A stretch of DNA of 14,070 nt from Acholeplasmataceae bacterium (lineage in GTDB: Bacteria; Bacillota_I; Bacilli_A; ML615J-28; CAG-698), in the NCBI GenBank assembly GCA_012839485.1, contig DUNF01000013.1, positions 1 through 14,070 on the forward strand, written 5' to 3'. Within the stretch, counting starts at the first letter, position 1, and the number at the start of each line of letters is the position of its first letter. The position numbers were made by a program, and so were the translations under genes. This document shows positions 7,522 to 13,969 of the stretch, in pieces. The notes under the pieces were generated by a model. It saw only the letters and a list, made by a program, of their open reading frames with translations, was not told where the DNA came from and ran no database searches.

Positions 7522-7581
7522 ATGTTAGTTAATTTTCAAAACAAATTTTATTACTATTATTACTTTCCAAGGATATCATAA
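7522..7581 (+). CDS. Tyrosine-rich leader peptide of an attenuator
   Basis: A 19-residue open frame, MLVNFQNKFYYYYYFPRIS, followed by TAA. It has an excellent ribosome binding site, AGGAGG (7507-7512), nine bases before the ATG, and a strong promoter just upstream. Five consecutive Tyr codons (7549-7563) are flanked by Phe codons (7546-7548 and 7564-7566), with a further Phe codon at 7534-7536. Clustered codons of one amino acid in a short translated frame upstream of a terminator are the hallmark of translation-coupled attenuation, as in the enteric pheA, pheST, trp and his leaders. The stop codon lies inside the first strand of the downstream RNA switch, so the ribosome position could decide the fold. 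The peptide itself is probably not functional. The stalling role is inferred. Confidence 0.85.
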   Translation: MLVNFQNKFYYYYYFPRIS

Positions 7582-7724
7582 AGGTTTCTTGGCCTTTTTC
7601 CTATGTGAAAGTGCCAATATAACTGTTATTATGATATCAAACGTAAAAGTTTAATTGATAAGTAATAACAGTATTCTAAAATATTATTAGATAAAAATGT
7701 GTTATTACTTATAACACATTTTTT
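7567..7724 (+). promoter_or_regulatory. Five-strand attenuator RNA (antiterminator switch)
   Basis: Five strands can pair in overlapping, mutually exclusive ways. A, GATATCATAA (7572-7581), pairs with B, TTATGATATC (7629-7638). B', ACTGTTATTA (7622-7631), pairs with C, TAATAACAGT (7663-7672), extended by TATCAA/TTGATA (7635-7640/7655-7660). C', ATAAGTAATAACA (7658-7670), pairs for 13 bases with D, TGTTATTACTTAT (7700-7712). D also forms the left side of the terminator. All the main helices are perfect. Predicted logic: with charged tRNA-Tyr the ribosome reaches the stop codon and covers A, so B-C forms and the terminator folds. When it stalls at Tyr codons, A-B forms, C takes D, and transcription continues. 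The logic is inferred; the pairings are seen directly. Confidence 0.75.
7693..7724 (+). terminator. Attenuator terminator
   Basis: AAAAATGTGTTAT (7693-7705) pairs perfectly with ATAACACATTTTT (7711-7723) around the loop TACTT, with the T run ending at 7724. Thirteen pairs and a U tail six bases before the lipoprotein gene's AAGGAGG make it an intrinsic terminator inside the leader. Its left arm is shared with the antiterminator strand D. Confidence 0.85.
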
Positions 7725-7742
7725 AATTTAAGGAGGTTTAAA

Positions 7743-8720
7743 ATGAAATTAAAAAGAATGTTAGCAGTGGTATTAGTTTTTGTATTTGGTGTTTTACTAG
7801 TAGCATGTAAGAAAGATGATAAAACGCAAATTGGGATTTTACAATTAGTTGCAGCTCCCGCACTAGACGAAGCTAGAATTGGCTTTTTAGAAGTATTAGA
7901 AGAAAATGGCTTTAAGGATGGAGAGAACATTAAAGTTACTCTTGAAATTCCTAATGCAGATCAAACAGTTATGATGCAACAAGCAAAGAGCTTAGTAAGA
8001 AATTCAGATCTTATTTTATCTATTGCCACAAACGCAACTGCAGCAGCGCAAAATGCTTTAGTTGAAGCAAACAAGACAACACCGCTTTTATTTACAGCAG
8101 TTACAGATCCCGTAGCTCATGGTTTTGTAGAGTCAATGGCTAAACCAGGTGGACATATTACTGGTACTAGTGATATGAATCCAGTAGCTGAACAAGTAGG
8201 ACTTGCAAAAGAGTTATTACCTGAGGCAACTAAGATTGGTTTTATCTACAATTCAAATGAAGAGAACTCAAGAATTCAAGTGGAAATGGGTGTTGCAGCT
8301 GCTCAAGCATTAGGTATGACTACGGTTGTTAAGACTATTAGTGAAGTAAACCAAATTGATTTAGTTGCAAATAACTTATTCAACGAAGTAGATGTTGTTT
8401 ATGTACCAACTGATAATATGTTAGCGCAAAATATGGTATTATTAACTAATATGTCATTAAGTAAAAAGAAACCGATTATTGCTGGTGAAGAAAACCAAGT
8501 TAGGGATGGTGCATCAATTACATTTGGTATTAACTATCGAGAATTAGGAAGACAAACTGGACAAATGGCAGTAGAGATTTTAAAGAATGGAAAATTACCT
8601 AAAGATATTCCTGCTGCTACATCAGAAAATTTAAGTCTAATTGTAAACAAAACAAATTTAGAAGCAATGGGTATTACTGTTAGCCAAGCATTATTAGATA
8701 GAGCTGACGAAGTTATTTAG
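7743..8720 (+). CDS. ABC transporter substrate-binding lipoprotein (TrpX-like)
   Basis: A 325-residue secreted lipoprotein of the ABC_sub_bind family (PF04392). The signal peptide ends in the lipobox LVAC, with the lipidated Cys at residue 22, followed by the charged linker KKDDK. The mature part has the two-lobed periplasmic-binding-protein pattern: IGILQLVAAPALDEARIGF (lobe 1 start), DLILSIATNATAAAQNAL, PLLFTAVTDPVAHGFV, then GTSDMNPVAEQVGLAKELLPEATKIGF cut by a hinge, and IIAGEENQVRDGASITFG in lobe 2. This family accompanies the TrpXYZ aromatic amino acid transporters. The leader rich in Tyr and Phe codons suggests tyrosine, perhaps with phenylalanine, as ligand here. The start has AAGGAGG at 7730-7736. 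It is the first gene of a three-gene operon. Confidence 0.88.
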   Translation: MKLKRMLAVVLVFVFGVLLVACKKDDKTQIGILQLVAAPALDEARIGFLEVLEENGFKDGENIKVTLEIPNADQTVMMQQAKSLVRNSDLILSIATNATAAAQNALVEANKTTPLLFTAVTDPVAHGFVESMAKPGGHITGTSDMNPVAEQVGLAKELLPEATKIGFIYNSNEENSRIQVEMGVAAAQALGMTTVVKTISEVNQIDLVANNLFNEVDVVYVPTDNMLAQNMVLLTNMSLSKKKPIIAGEENQVRDGASITFGINYRELGRQTGQMAVEILKNGKLPKDIPAATSENLSLIVNKTNLEAMGITVSQALLDRADEVI

Positions 8721-8734
8721 AAAGGAGTTAAGTT

Positions 8735-9670
8735 ATGGAATTAGTAAGTATCTTATTTGATTCCTTACAAGAAGGATTAGCATATGCTATTTTAGTCGTA
8801 GGTGTTTTTATTTCCTTTAGGATGTTAGATTTCGCAGATATGACATGCGAAGGTTCATTAACAATGGGTGCTGCAATTACGATGGTGATGATTACTAGTG
8901 GAGTAAATCCGCTTTTAAGTGTTGTAGTTGCCTTTGTTTTAGGAACTGTTGCTGGTATAATAACTGCCTTACTTCATACGAAATTAAAAATACCACCACT
9001 TTTATCTGGTATCATTATGATGACTGCTTTATATTCCATCAACTTACAAGTTATTCAAGGTGGAAAATCGACTATCATTATGACTTATGGGGAAACAAAA
9101 ACTGTTTTTAGTCCCCTTGAAAAGTTAATTCCTACAACTTCATTTATTACTAATTTTCAAAGTTCTAAATTAATAGTTTTAGCATTATTCTTAATACTTG
9201 TATTCTTTGCAATTTACTATTTCTTTGGTACAGAAGTTGGTATGAGTATTAGAAGTACAGGAATGAACAAGGATATGAGTAAGTCACTTGGTATAAATAC
9301 TGATTTAATGATTATCATTGGTTTAGCATTATCTAATGGACTAATCGCTTTAAGTGGATCTTTAATAGCACAAAAAAACGGTAGTAGCAATATGGATATC
9401 GGCCGCGGAACTTTAGTAATAGGGTTAGCAGCGATTATTTTAGGTGAAGCTATTTTTGGTAAGAGAACATTTAAAAACTGGTTAATTTCCGTAATTTTAG
9501 GATCGTTTATTTATAATATTATTGTAGCGATTGCAATCAATTTATTTGGTTTAAATCCAAACTTCTTGAAATTAATCCAAGCTGTTTTAATTGTAATTAT
9601 TTTAGCTTTACCATTAATAAAATCGCAAATTAAGAAATTTAAAACAAGAAAGGAATTAAATTCATGTTAG
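8735..9670 (+). CDS. ABC transporter permease (TrpY-like)
   Basis: A 311-residue inner membrane protein of the BPD_transp_2 (LivH/RbsC-like) type with about eight to nine hydrophobic segments. Recognisable family features are the N-terminal SLQEGLAYAILVVGVFISFRMLDFADMTCEGS (shown in the frame at residues 10-41), GTEVGMSIRSTGMNKDMSKSLG in the cytosolic loop that contacts the ATPase, and LVIGLAAIILGEAIFG near the C-terminus. It forms the translocation channel for the substrate delivered by the preceding lipoprotein. AAAGGAG precedes the ATG, 14 bases after the lipoprotein stop. It overlaps the ATPase gene by seven bases, implying translational coupling. Confidence 0.9.
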   Translation: MELVSILFDSLQEGLAYAILVVGVFISFRMLDFADMTCEGSLTMGAAITMVMITSGVNPLLSVVVAFVLGTVAGIITALLHTKLKIPPLLSGIIMMTALYSINLQVIQGGKSTIIMTYGETKTVFSPLEKLIPTTSFITNFQSSKLIVLALFLILVFFAIYYFFGTEVGMSIRSTGMNKDMSKSLGINTDLMIIIGLALSNGLIALSGSLIAQKNGSSNMDIGRGTLVIGLAAIILGEAIFGKRTFKNWLISVILGSFIYNIIVAIAINLFGLNPNFLKLIQAVLIVIILALPLIKSQIKKFKTRKELNSC

Positions 9671-10452
9671 AAATTAAGAATGTAACAAAAATATTTAATC
9701 CTGATATAATAGAAGATAAAAGAGTAGCTTTAGATAGTTTATCATTAACAATTGAAGAAGGAGAATTTGTAACTGTTATTGGTAGTAATGGATCAGGTAA
9801 ATCGACTTTACTTAATATTATTAATGGTAAGCACTTGCCTGATGTTGGGAAGGTTATTTTGGATGGTGAAGATATTACAAACTTAAAACAACACCAAAAA
9901 GCAAAATATATCGGCACTGTCTTTCAAGACCCACATCAAGGTACTGCTAGCCAAATGTCTGTTTTAGAGAACTTAGAAATTGCTAAGCGTAGAGGAAAAA
10001 GAAAGACTTTAAGATGGGGGTTTAGTGCTCAAAATAAAGAAGATTTTATTATACAATTAAGTAAACTAGACTTAGGCTTAGAGAATAGACTAACACAAAG
10101 AATAGGTACTCTATCTGGTGGTCAAAGACAAGCTATTACTTTAATTATGGCAACTTTAAATAATCCAAAACTATTATTATTAGATGAACATACAGCAGCT
10201 TTAGACCCTAATACAGCTACGAAAGTATTAGAAATTACTAATGATATTATTAAAGCAGAAAAATTAACGACGATTATGGTAACTCATAATATGAGAGATG
10301 CAATTAATTATGGCGATAGGCTAATAATGCTTGATCAAGGAAAGATAATTTTTGATTGTAAGGGAGAAGAAAAGAAGAATCTAACAATTCCAATTCTTCT
10401 TCAAAAATTCTCTTCTAAATCTGTAATTAATGATGAGCTAATCTTAAGTTAA
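9664..10452 (+). CDS. ABC transporter ATP-binding protein (TrpZ-like)
   Basis: A 262-residue cytosolic ATPase that drives the transporter. It has Walker A GSNGSGKST (40-48), Q-loop VFQDP (86-90), signature LSGGQRQ (150-156), Walker B LLLLDEH (170-176) with D-loop ALDP, and the H-loop in MVTHNM. The DEH in place of the more usual DEP, continuing as DEHTAALDP, is common in this subfamily and leaves the catalytic Glu intact. The ATG overlaps the permease stop, with AAAGGA upstream at 9650-9655. The last codons run directly into the terminator hairpin, so it is the final gene of the operon. Confidence 0.92.
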   Translation: MLEIKNVTKIFNPDIIEDKRVALDSLSLTIEEGEFVTVIGSNGSGKSTLLNIINGKHLPDVGKVILDGEDITNLKQHQKAKYIGTVFQDPHQGTASQMSVLENLEIAKRRGKRKTLRWGFSAQNKEDFIIQLSKLDLGLENRLTQRIGTLSGGQRQAITLIMATLNNPKLLLLDEHTAALDPNTATKVLEITNDIIKAEKLTTIMVTHNMRDAINYGDRLIMLDQGKIIFDCKGEEKKNLTIPILLQKFSSKSVINDELILS

Positions 10453-10477
10453 AAGGTCACTTTAAGTGACCTTTTTT
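10451..10477 (+). terminator. Intrinsic terminator after the ABC transporter operon
   Basis: AAAAGGTCACT (10451-10461) pairs perfectly with AGTGACCTTTT (10465-10475) around a three-base loop, with the T run to 10477. The left arm begins within the stop codon of the ATPase gene. Confidence 0.93.
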
Positions 10478-10535
10478 AATTAAATAAAAGAAATTATACT
10501 AATTCTTAATAATATACAAGTAAAGAGGAGGTATA

Positions 10536-12101
10536 ATGAAAAAAATATTAAGTGCATTTTTATTCCTTTTATGCATACTTGGTTTAAAAGGAATGCAAGC
10601 TAAGGCAATCGATTGGGAGTTTATCCCTCAAGGAATAAATTATATTTCTAAAAATCAATTTATTCTAACAGAAACAGACGATGATGTTATTTTTACATCA
10701 TATCGCTACATTAAAGTAGATGGTAATATTATGTATTGGTTAAGGGCTGGGTCAGAAAACAATTTAAATGGTATTACTTGTGAGTATAATATTTATAATA
10801 GTAATAAAGATTTAGTTGATGAAGTTGGCTGGTTTTCTTTAAATAAAAGCGGCGTACCAGTTGATTTATCAGTTAGCAATAAATATTTAAGAATGAGTTT
10901 TAAATATCCAAAAGTTAGCAATACCGATTTAACACCAGAACAAGTTTTTGACAACTTAGAAATTTATTTTAATTTATATGATCAAAATCTTTTTAACCCT
11001 GATAGTGAATTTGATTATAAAGGTGTAGATTATAGTTCGTATAGCTTTATAAATAGCAAAAATGTAAGGATATCATATCAAGATAGTTTTAGTTTAACTG
11101 ATTTTGAAAGCAACTTACTTGCCTATGATAACTATGATGGGAATATAACATCAAAAATCACAAAAGATGTAGATACTTATAGTAGTAAAGAGAATATTGT
11201 TGGGAATTATTTAGTACAATATTCAGTTCAAGATGAAGAGTTAAATGAATCTACTTTCACTTTAAATTTAGAGATTTATGATGAAATTCCCCCAATTATT
11301 ACAGGTTCAAGTAATTATACTAAAAATGTTGGCGATGAACTAAATGTTAGTGAATTAAAAACAGTTTTAGGTTTAGAAGCTTATGATGATTATGATGGCA
11401 ATATTACTAATAATCTTTTTATTCAAGAAGATTATTATACAGGAAACGAAAATGTTGTTGGTGAACATATTGTTATTTATCAAGTAGCTGATAGTTCAAA
11501 TAATACTGCTTCATTTACTGCTACTATTAAAGTAAATGATAATGAAGGTCCTGTTTTTACGGGAGAAAATAGTTACACAGTTAATACTGATGAGACATTA
11601 GATTTAGAAGAAGTAAGGGCTGGATTAAAAGCTTTTGATGCTGTTTCAGGAAATTGTTTTGTAGAACTACATTTAGATAATTATACTTTTAATAAAACGA
11701 AAGTAGGAACATATAATGTAATCTTTAAAGCAACTGATGGAGCTAATAATACTACATATTTTACAGTCTATGTAACGGTTAGAGATAATATTCCACCAGT
11801 CTTTTTCATAAAACTAAATCCAGTTACTTTAGGTACAAGTACTCCACTTTCACTTTCTAAAGTTTTAGATATGACTAGATCTTATTATGGTTTAAGTACT
11901 GACTTAGTTTACGAAGAGCAAGAATTAGTAGAAGGTGAAAATATAATTCATTTAACTAGTAAAAACCAAAACTATGAGTTAAAGATTAACTATATTAGGA
12001 CAGAAAAAAAAGAACCATCTAAAATAAATGATTCTAAAAAATTAACTTTCTTTGAAAGAATTAGATTGTTCTTTAGGAGGATTTTCGGTAGCCTGTTTTA
12101 A
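10536..12101 (+). CDS. Secreted protein with tandem DUF5011-type Ig-like domains
   Basis: A 521-residue exported protein. Residues 1-24 are a signal peptide (core ILSAFLFLLCILGL, cut after QAKA). Residues 25-165 form an unidentified beta-rich domain. Three Ig-like repeats follow at about 167-248, 249-335 and 336-417, sharing the pattern 'AYD.YDGNIT ... vVG.y.V.Y.V.D...N...F...i.V.D..PP', typical of DUF5011/Cry22Aa-type bacterial Ig-like domains. The third has lost the DGNIT motif (FDAVSGNCF). A partial fourth unit spans 418-490. The C-terminus is KLTFFERIRLFFRRIFGSLF (502-521), a basic, aromatic amphipathic helix with no LPXTG sorting signal. The RBS GAGGAGG lies just before the ATG. Likely a cell-surface adhesion or envelope protein; ligand unknown. 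Its last 60 bases overlap yidD on the opposite strand. No convincing promoter was seen: TATACT (10495-10500) lacks a -35 box. Confidence 0.8.
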   Translation: MKKILSAFLFLLCILGLKGMQAKAIDWEFIPQGINYISKNQFILTETDDDVIFTSYRYIKVDGNIMYWLRAGSENNLNGITCEYNIYNSNKDLVDEVGWFSLNKSGVPVDLSVSNKYLRMSFKYPKVSNTDLTPEQVFDNLEIYFNLYDQNLFNPDSEFDYKGVDYSSYSFINSKNVRISYQDSFSLTDFESNLLAYDNYDGNITSKITKDVDTYSSKENIVGNYLVQYSVQDEELNESTFTLNLEIYDEIPPIITGSSNYTKNVGDELNVSELKTVLGLEAYDDYDGNITNNLFIQEDYYTGNENVVGEHIVIYQVADSSNNTASFTATIKVNDNEGPVFTGENSYTVNTDETLDLEEVRAGLKAFDAVSGNCFVELHLDNYTFNKTKVGTYNVIFKATDGANNTTYFTVYVTVRDNIPPVFFIKLNPVTLGTSTPLSLSKVLDMTRSYYGLSTDLVYEEQELVEGENIIHLTSKNQNYELKINYIRTEKKEPSKINDSKKLTFFERIRLFFRRIFGSLF

Positions 12102-12326
12102 AGCTTTTTTTTCCTTTCTTGATAAAGGTACTGGATCATATCCTGGTCTAAATAATGGATTACACTTTAAAATTCTTTTAATGGTTAGAAAAGTTGCGTA
12201 AAAAAAATTAAACTTTTCGTAAGCTTCTATTGCATAATTAGAGCATGTCGGGTAATACCTACAATGCTTACGATCGGGTTTATTTCTTTGGTAGAATTTA
12301 ATTAATCTAATCATTAACTTATTCAT
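12042..12326 (-). CDS. yidD: YidD, membrane protein insertion efficiency factor
   Basis: A 94-residue small protein of the YidD family, which assists YidC/Oxa1-dependent insertion of membrane proteins at the inner membrane. The signature is complete: KFYQRNKPDRKHCRYYPTCS, NYAIEAYEKF, IKRILKCNPLFRPGYDPVP. The N-terminus is the usual amphipathic membrane-binding helix (MIRLIKFYQ). The 25-residue charged, low-complexity tail after DPVP is longer than in many homologues. I chose ATG 12326 because GAGGTG lies six bases upstream; the GTG at 12335 would consume that site. The 3' end overlaps the last 60 bases of the Ig-like protein gene tail to tail, and no terminator separates the two. It is not beside rpmH or rnpA, which is common in Gram-positive bacteria. 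Confidence 0.95.
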   Translation of the reverse strand: MNKLMIRLIKFYQRNKPDRKHCRYYPTCSNYAIEAYEKFNFFYATFLTIKRILKCNPLFRPGYDPVPLSRKEKKALKQATENPPKEQSNSFKES

Positions 12327-12347
12327 GAAAAGCACCTCATTTATTAT

Positions 12348-12376
12348 ATTATATAATAAAGGGGTGTTTTTTTCAA
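12348..12376 (-). promoter_or_regulatory. Promoter of yidD
   Basis: On the minus strand TTGAAA (12376-12371) and TATAAT (12353-12348) are 17 bases apart, with a perfect -10 box. Transcription would start near 12341, just upstream of the GAGGTG binding site. It is divergent from the ackA promoter, with about 20 bases between the two -35 boxes. Confidence 0.85.
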
Positions 12377-12396
12377 GAATTCAACTCTGATAATAA

Positions 12397-12425
12397 TTGA
12401 ATTATTCTTTAATCTATGGTAAAAT
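12397..12425 (+). promoter_or_regulatory. Promoter of ackA
   Basis: TTGAAT (12397-12402) and TAAAAT (12420-12425) are 17 bases apart, and TGG immediately before the -10 box makes it an extended -10 promoter. Expected start near 12432, about 30 bases before the GTG start codon. No catabolite-repression operator was recognised nearby. Confidence 0.8.
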
Positions 12426-12461
12426 AATAAGAGTGTTGAGAATAAAGAAAGAGGTGTTAAA

Positions 12462-13655
12462 GTGGCTAAAATAATGGCAGTTAATGCGGGTAGTTCATCA
12501 CTTAAATTTAAGTTATTAGAACTTCCTGAAGAAAAAGTAATTACTAATGGTGTTGTAGAGAGAATAGGCTTAGATGATGCTATTTATAGTATTACTGTTA
12601 ATGGAAAAAAAGAAAAACAAGTTTTAGCAATTAAAGATCACGCAGTTGCAGTTAAATTAGTTTTAGATGATTTAGTTAAAAGACAAATTGTAAAGTGTTT
12701 AGATGAAATTGAAGGTGTAGGACATAGAGTAGTTCAAGGTGGTTGGTATTTTAAGGATTCAGCTTTAGTTACTGATGATGTTATTAAAAAGATTGAAAAG
12801 TTATCAGTACTTGCTCCTTTACATAATCCTGCCCATGTTGTTGGGATTAAGGCTTTTCAAAAGGCTTTACCAGATGTACCACAAGTAGTTGTTTTTGATA
12901 CATCATTTCACCAAACAATGGAACCAGAAACTTATATGTATGCAACTCCATATGAATGGTATGAAAAACATCACATTAGAAAATATGGAGCTCATGGTAC
13001 TAGTCATAAATATGTAGCTGGTGTTTGTTTAGATTTATTAAAGAAGAAAAATGCTAAGATTGTAACTTTACATATTGGTAATGGAGCATCACTAGCAGCT
13101 GTTAGGAACGGTAAAGTAGTTGATACAACGATGGGTCTTACTCCGCTTGAAGGTATTCCGATGGGAACAAGAAGTGGTAATATTGATCCTACTGTTTTAC
13201 AAGTAATCAATGAAAAAGAAGGTTTATCAATTCAAGAGCTAATTTATATTTTAAATAATAAATCTGGCTATTTAGGTGTAAGTGGTGTTAGTCATGATTC
13301 TCGTGATGTAGAAGAGGCGATGGATGCAGGTAATAAAAGAGCAAAACTTGCTTTAGATATCCAGTTTAAGAGAATTGCAGATTATATTGGCTCATATTAT
13401 GTTTTAATGGGTGGCTTAGATGCAATTGTCTTTACAGCAGGAATTGGTGAAAACTCATGGTATTGTCGTCAAGAAATTTCAAGAAGATTAAAAGTTTTAG
13501 GTGTAGAAATTGACGAAGAGTTTAATAAAAAAACTCGTGGGCAATTAAAAGAATTATCTACTCCTAAATCAAAAGTAAAAGTATATATTATCCCTACAGA
13601 TGAGGAAGTAATGATTGCTCGTGATGTAGTGAGGATTGTTAAAAAGGCTAAATAA
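12462..13655 (+). CDS. ackA: Acetate kinase
   Basis: A 397-residue cytosolic enzyme, the full length for acetate kinase, which interconverts acetyl phosphate plus ADP and acetate plus ATP, the final ATP-yielding step of fermentation via phosphotransacetylase. Family motifs are all present: VNAGSSSLKFKL with Asn8, GHRVVQGG (87-94, substrate Arg89), VFDTSFHQTM with catalytic Asp146, HGTSH (178-182), HIGNGAS (204-210, phosphate-binding), MGTRSG (234-239, catalytic Arg237), FTAGIGEN (324-331) and PTDEE (378-382, Mg-binding Glu). It starts with GTG, supported by GAGGTG at 12451-12456 five bases upstream and by the conserved N-terminus. It is a single-gene unit with its own promoter and terminator; pta is not adjacent. 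Confidence 0.98.
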   Translation: MAKIMAVNAGSSSLKFKLLELPEEKVITNGVVERIGLDDAIYSITVNGKKEKQVLAIKDHAVAVKLVLDDLVKRQIVKCLDEIEGVGHRVVQGGWYFKDSALVTDDVIKKIEKLSVLAPLHNPAHVVGIKAFQKALPDVPQVVVFDTSFHQTMEPETYMYATPYEWYEKHHIRKYGAHGTSHKYVAGVCLDLLKKKNAKIVTLHIGNGASLAAVRNGKVVDTTMGLTPLEGIPMGTRSGNIDPTVLQVINEKEGLSIQELIYILNNKSGYLGVSGVSHDSRDVEEAMDAGNKRAKLALDIQFKRIADYIGSYYVLMGGLDAIVFTAGIGENSWYCRQEISRRLKVLGVEIDEEFNKKTRGQLKELSTPKSKVKVYIIPTDEEVMIARDVVRIVKKAK

Positions 13656-13667
13656 TAGCCTTTTTTT
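13643..13667 (+). terminator. Intrinsic terminator of ackA
   Basis: AAAGGCTA (13643-13650) pairs with TAGCCTTT (13656-13663) around the loop AATAA, followed by T to 13667. The left arm and loop include the last codons and the stop of ackA. Confidence 0.9.
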
Positions 13668-13717
13668 AAGAGTAATTTTTATTTTCTTTTAATAATATAT
13701 AATTAAAGGAGGTAAAA

Positions 13718-13969
13718 ATGAAGAAAGCATTACTTAGTTTGTTTTTATTTTGTCTTATTACTTTAAGTGTAGAAGCCAAAGATATAATTAGTGATGTAGG
13801 TAAAGATTTAGAAATGATAGTTTCTGAAAAAGAAGATTTAATTATATCTGATAATCTAAATTGGAATAAAGAAGGTAAACAAACAATAGATTATTTCTCT
13901 AAAATAGATAGTGAAATTAGGCAAATTGATTTGTATCAAGAAAAAGAAACAAAATTAAAAGAGGGTATT
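13718..13969 (+). CDS. N-terminal part of a secreted protein of unknown function (truncated)
   Basis: The frame starts at ATG 13718 with a strong AAAGGAGG five bases upstream. Residues 1-20 form a signal peptide (core ALLSLFLFCLITLSV, cut after VEA). The rest is charged and probably helical (GKDLEMIVSEKEDLII, YFSKIDSEIRQIDLYQEKE). I do not recognise a family. The frame formally stops at 13976-13978, but 13970 onward is the reverse complement of 13825-13925, so the last two residues and the stop are almost certainly not genuine. The spacer at 13926-13969 still reads as plausible protein in this frame (IDLYQEKETKLKEG), so I take the true sequence to extend to about 13969 and the gene to continue outside the window. 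Confidence 0.6.

Noticed and set aside
7432..7742. A T-box riboswitch upstream of the aromatic amino acid transporter
   Set aside because: No AGGGTGGNACCGCG-like T-box sequence or Stem I signatures could be found; the region is instead filled by a promoter, leader peptide and overlapping helices.
10532..10537. TATAAT just before the Ig-like protein gene
   Set aside because: It overlaps the start codon and so cannot be the -10 box for this gene.
12327..12335. GTG start of yidD at 12335
   Set aside because: It lies within the GAGGTG ribosome binding site that is correctly spaced for the ATG at 12326.
13698..13703. TATAAT before the final secreted-protein gene
   Set aside because: Transcription would start inside the ribosome binding site, and no -35 box lies 17 bases upstream (only a T run).
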